Positions 5,524 to 7,991 of a stretch of 7,991 nt of DNA are shown here, one piece after another; the stretch's first letter is position 1; each line of letters begins with the position of its first letter. The stretch is from Anaerolineae bacterium (GTDB lineage Bacteria > Chloroflexota > Anaerolineae > B4-G1 > SLSP01): positions 1 to 7,991 of the forward strand of contig JAFGNI010000352.1 of the NCBI GenBank assembly GCA_016927095.1, read 5' to 3'. The notes beneath the pieces were generated by a model. That model saw nothing but the letters and a program-made list of their open reading frames with translations. It had not been told where the DNA came from and ran no database searches. A program made the position numbers and the translations under genes.

Positions 5524-6840
5524 TCAGTCGTGAAAGGCAAAAGCAACGGTCCCTGCCACCGGGTATCCCTGGGCAGCGTCGTCCAGCACGAGCACCCAGT
5601 CAGGCCAGACCGTGGGGGGCGTGAAGGTCTGCCGGCCCCGCCGCGCCACCTGACCACCGCGGCGGGCCTCGCCCGTGCGGGGATCGTACCAGGTGACGTC
5701 CAGCATCTCGCCCGAGAGCTTCTCCAGGTCGACGGTGACGGGTTTGCACGATGAGAGATAGATCATGGCATAGCCGCCGCCGGCATCGCGCGTGGCCTGG
5801 ACGTGATGGGTACCCTCGCCCACATCCGAAACGATCAGCGTCTGGTCGGGAATCCGGCTGAAGTAGGGTCGTGATTCCAGCAGCGCCCGGGCGTGTTGCA
5901 CCTGTGCCGATCCCGGCAGGTGCAGCGCCTGTTGCCACGGCGTGCGGGCGAAGGTCGCAGGGTCGCGTCCCTGCTGCCACATCTGCCAGATATCGTGGCA
6001 GCCGTAGGTATGCCCGCAGGCACCAGCAAAGAGGGCCCAGTAGAGCCCCTTGCGAACGTCATAGTCGTCCAGATACCCGTTGTTCAGGTCGAAGCCCGAG
6101 GGATGGTCCTCGTAGGCCGGCTCAGCGTCCATGCATGGTTTGGTCGGCGTACGCGCATAGTCGGCGGCGATGACGCCGTAGTTGTCCTGGTTGCGGCGAT
6201 GGCCCGACTGTAGCATGTGGAAGTCGAGCCAGTCGCTATCGGGCCAGTAGTCGACCGAGGTGTGACCACCGCTGGGATGGAAGCTCGCCAGGTGGGTGCC
6301 GCCATCGCCCTCCCGCAGACCGCGTGCCATCATGCTCACGATATCGCGATGCTCTGGGGTCTCAACGGGGCGATCTCCGCCCAGGATCCAGATGATGGGC
6401 GCTTCGGCATAGCGCTTGCCTAGCCAATGACCGAAGGCATAGGCGTTGTCCGGATTGAAGATCTCGGGCCCGACGCCCCACTTCTGATTCCACTTGTCGC
6501 CCCAGGTCGGCAGCATCCCGATGACGAGCCCCAGCTGCGCTGCCTTCTCGACGATGGTGTCGATGTGCCGGAAATAGGGCTCGTTGCACTTCCGGGGGTC
6601 GTTGTCGCGCAGAGGCAGATGACCATACGGGTTTGGGTCGACAAGGCCGTTACGCTCAGCCAAGACCACCGCCTGAATGACCGTGAAACGCTTCGCTGCG
6701 CGGTCTTCCAGATAGAGATCGGCCTCCTCGCGATTCAGCCGGTGAAAAAGCTCCCAGGCTGTGTCACCAAGATAGAAGAAAGGGCGACCATCCTCATGGG
6801 CCAGGAACCGCCGGCTATCGGAAACGCGCAGACGCCGCAT
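5524..6840 (-). CDS. DUF4038 / apiosidase-like glycosidase with C-terminal collagen-binding-like domain
   Basis: The 438-aa protein opens with the DUF4038 hallmark PFFYLGDTAWELFHRLNREEA (about 20-40), then FTVIQAVVLAERNGL (52-66) and GLVIGMLPTWGDKW (104-117), all typical of this TIM-barrel family, whose best known members (GH140) release apiose from rhamnogalacturonan II. WILGGDRP places D156, and DAEPAYED places E240 and E244, at positions where catalytic carboxylates are expected. Residues from about 350 to 425 (ending in DWVLVLDD) match the small beta domain labelled putative collagen-binding. I chose the ATG at 6840 because homology starts within 20 residues and it lies one base after the stop of the oxidoreductase gene; a longer frame reaches 6915 but would overlap that gene. 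The ribosome binding site is weak (GGTGGG), consistent with translational coupling. No signal peptide is seen, so a cytosolic role on imported glycosides is likely. Substrate unknown. Confidence 0.85.
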   Translation of the reverse strand: MRRLRVSDSRRFLAHEDGRPFFYLGDTAWELFHRLNREEADLYLEDRAAKRFTVIQAVVLAERNGLVDPNPYGHLPLRDNDPRKCNEPYFRHIDTIVEKAAQLGLVIGMLPTWGDKWNQKWGVGPEIFNPDNAYAFGHWLGKRYAEAPIIWILGGDRPVETPEHRDIVSMMARGLREGDGGTHLASFHPSGGHTSVDYWPDSDWLDFHMLQSGHRRNQDNYGVIAADYARTPTKPCMDAEPAYEDHPSGFDLNNGYLDDYDVRKGLYWALFAGACGHTYGCHDIWQMWQQGRDPATFARTPWQQALHLPGSAQVQHARALLESRPYFSRIPDQTLIVSDVGEGTHHVQATRDAGGGYAMIYLSSCKPVTVDLEKLSGEMLDVTWYDPRTGEARRGGQVARRGRQTFTPPTVWPDWVLVLDDAAQGYPVAGTVAFAFHD

Positions 6841-6841
6841 A

Positions 6842-7843
6842 TCAGGCACCCACCAGCTGCGGACAGCCGGTGTGATAGGAACGATAGAGGGCGTCGATGA
6901 CGCGCATGTTCGCATCCAGCGGCTCCCAGAGGTACCGGGGCTCGGCTACCCCGCGGATGGCCTCGCTAAGATCCTGGACCTCACCCGTGTAGTCATTGGC
7001 CCGTTCGACGAAGATCTCCTCGATCCCGTCGCCGGTCATCAGGACCATCGCCGGCTTGCCTTCCGGCGCCCCCCACCCATAGGGGCCGGTCAGCCGTCCC
7101 CGCTCACCGATCACGCTGAAGGGGCCGCCCGGTGCCGTGAAGCCCCACTGGATCGTCCCACGCAGCCCGTCGCCGAAGTCCAGCAGCGCCGTGCCGGACA
7201 TATCCACGTCAAACTGCGTCGACCACTGCATCATGGCCGAGACCATCAGCGGCTCCCGCCCCGCCATCATCCGCTGCGCGTTGACGGCATAGCAGCCCAT
7301 GTCATAGAGCGCTCCGCCGCCGATTTCTGCGCGGAGCCGCACGTTCGTCGGATCGTAGGGCCGCTCCATCAAGTAGCAGGAGACGGTGTGCATAAAGCGC
7401 AGCTCACCCAAGACGCCCGACTGCGCGATCTCAAAGGCCTTGGCCACCGCAGGGTTGAACCGGTAGGCAAAGGCCTCCAGACACATCATCCCAGTCTCAT
7501 CCCGGACGGCCTGTATCTCCCGGGCCTCCGCCGCATCCATCGCCAGCGGCTTCTCGCAGAGCACGTGCTTGCCGGCTCGCATCGCCTTGATGCTCCACTC
7601 GGCGTGGAAGCCATTGGGGAGTGGAATGTAGACCGCTTCGATATCCGGATCGGCAAGGAGGTCCTCGTAGGCACCGTAAGCTTTCGGGATGTCGAACCGC
7701 TCAGCGACCCCCTCCGCTTTGCTCAAGGTGCGGCTGGCAATCCCCGTCAATTCCGTCAGGCGCGCGCCCGGCATCGCGGGGATGACGCGTTCGGTCGCGA
7801 TCATCGCCGTGCCGATCACACCCCATCGCACAGGTTCAGTCAT
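6842..7843 (-). CDS. Gfo/Idh/MocA-family NAD(P)-dependent oxidoreductase
   Basis: The 333-aa length is typical of the family. The N-terminus VRWGVIGTAMIA (5-16) is the dinucleotide-binding loop of a Rossmann fold, slightly off the usual G-x-G-x-x-G. GKHVLCEKPLA (91-101) carries the family E-K-P signature, with K98 the usual catalytic lysine. GGGALYDMGCYAVN (175-188) is the substrate-domain motif of the glucose-fructose oxidoreductase / dihydrodiol dehydrogenase branch; Y185 takes the place where many members have histidine. The expected reaction is NAD(P)-linked oxidation or reduction of a sugar or sugar-like polyol; the exact substrate cannot be read. The ATG at 7843 has an AGAGGAAG ribosome binding site about 10 nt upstream. 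It lies 22 bp after the nitroreductase stop and one base ahead of the DUF4038 gene, which places it in the same operon. Confidence 0.93.
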   Translation of the reverse strand: MTEPVRWGVIGTAMIATERVIPAMPGARLTELTGIASRTLSKAEGVAERFDIPKAYGAYEDLLADPDIEAVYIPLPNGFHAEWSIKAMRAGKHVLCEKPLAMDAAEAREIQAVRDETGMMCLEAFAYRFNPAVAKAFEIAQSGVLGELRFMHTVSCYLMERPYDPTNVRLRAEIGGGALYDMGCYAVNAQRMMAGREPLMVSAMMQWSTQFDVDMSGTALLDFGDGLRGTIQWGFTAPGGPFSVIGERGRLTGPYGWGAPEGKPAMVLMTGDGIEEIFVERANDYTGEVQDLSEAIRGVAEPRYLWEPLDANMRVIDALYRSYHTGCPQLVGA

Positions 7844-7865
7844 CGTGTCACTTCCTCTTTCGGAT

Positions 7866-7991
7866 CTACCAGTGATCGTAGCGTACGATCTCGTCCATCT
7901 CTTTGCGGCTCTTGGATCGCGGCTTGTCGGCGCTGTACCCCAGCGTCGCCATGATCACGGGCGCCATGTCCTCGGGGATGCCGAAGATCTC
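7866..7991 (-). CDS. Nitroreductase-family protein, C-terminal end only
   Basis: The window cuts this gene; 41 codons and a TAG stop remain. The fragment (EIFGIPEDMAPVIM, then LGYSADKPR, then RKEMDEIVRYDHW) has the form of the C-terminus of nitroreductase-family FMN proteins: a G-I-P-E-x-x-x-P loop, a G-Y-x-x-x-K-P segment and an E-I-V-x-x-D-x-W end. Such proteins reduce nitro compounds, quinones or related substrates with NAD(P)H. The FMN-binding part lies outside the window, so substrate and length are unknown. Spacing of 22 bp to the oxidoreductase start suggests co-transcription. Confidence 0.8.
   Translation of the reverse strand, partial: EIFGIPEDMAPVIMATLGYSADKPRSKSRKEMDEIVRYDHW

Noticed and set aside
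6872..7954. Long plus-strand open frame of 360 codons
   Set aside because: It lies opposite the Gfo/Idh/MocA gene, has no family resemblance and is rich in arginine, histidine and proline, as expected for the antisense of a GC-rich coding region.
1..7991. Mobile element, CRISPR array or defence system
   Set aside because: No transposase or integrase motifs, terminal inverted repeats with target duplications, or regularly spaced repeats are present; the only tandem repeat is inside the exonuclease gene.

Overview
The window is a gene-dense, GC-rich bacterial segment. It holds six complete genes and one cut-off gene. Five complete genes and the partial one lie on the minus strand, so the story reads from right to left; one small gene lies on the plus strand. 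Recognisable Shine-Dalgarno sites, a GTG start, a 1-nt gene junction and sigma70-type promoter elements all indicate a bacterium. The gene content (nitroreductase, Gfo/Idh/MocA oxidoreductase, DUF4038/apiosidase-like protein, GH38-like protein) would suit a saprophytic, GC-rich lineage such as a Chloroflexota member. That placement is a weak inference from gene content only. There are no mobile elements, tRNAs, rRNAs or CRISPR repeats.

Right part (about 3064-7991, minus strand): a probable sugar or glycoside catabolic operon. The order of transcription is the C-terminal end of a nitroreductase-family flavoprotein, a 333-aa Gfo/Idh/MocA NAD(P)-dependent oxidoreductase, a 438-aa DUF4038 (apiosidase-like) glycosidase with a C-terminal collagen-binding-like domain, and a 789-aa protein related to GH38 alpha-mannosidases. 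The oxidoreductase and DUF4038 genes are separated by one base. The last gene is preceded by a perfect 11-bp stem-loop just ahead of its Shine-Dalgarno site. None of the three enzymes shows a signal peptide, so the module probably works on imported glycosides in the cytosol.

Middle part (882-3013, minus strand): two nucleic-acid-type genes continue in the same direction. The first is a DEDDh exonuclease with a C-terminal tail built from 21-bp tandem repeats. The second is a 443-aa unfamiliar protein with a G-S...D-x-D pattern like that of DNA polymerase beta-type nucleotidyltransferases. The second gene is the best candidate here for an under-described protein.

Left part (1-873): a 468-bp stretch without a convincing protein gene. 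It contains several strong inverted repeats and two divergently placed promoter-like elements. The rightward one (extended -10, TATAAT) drives a 134-aa protein of unknown function that ends 8 bp from the convergent 443-aa gene. The leftward one (TTGCTG, 17 bp, TATAAT) would make a short transcript with nested pairing potential, possibly a small structured RNA that runs to or past the left edge.
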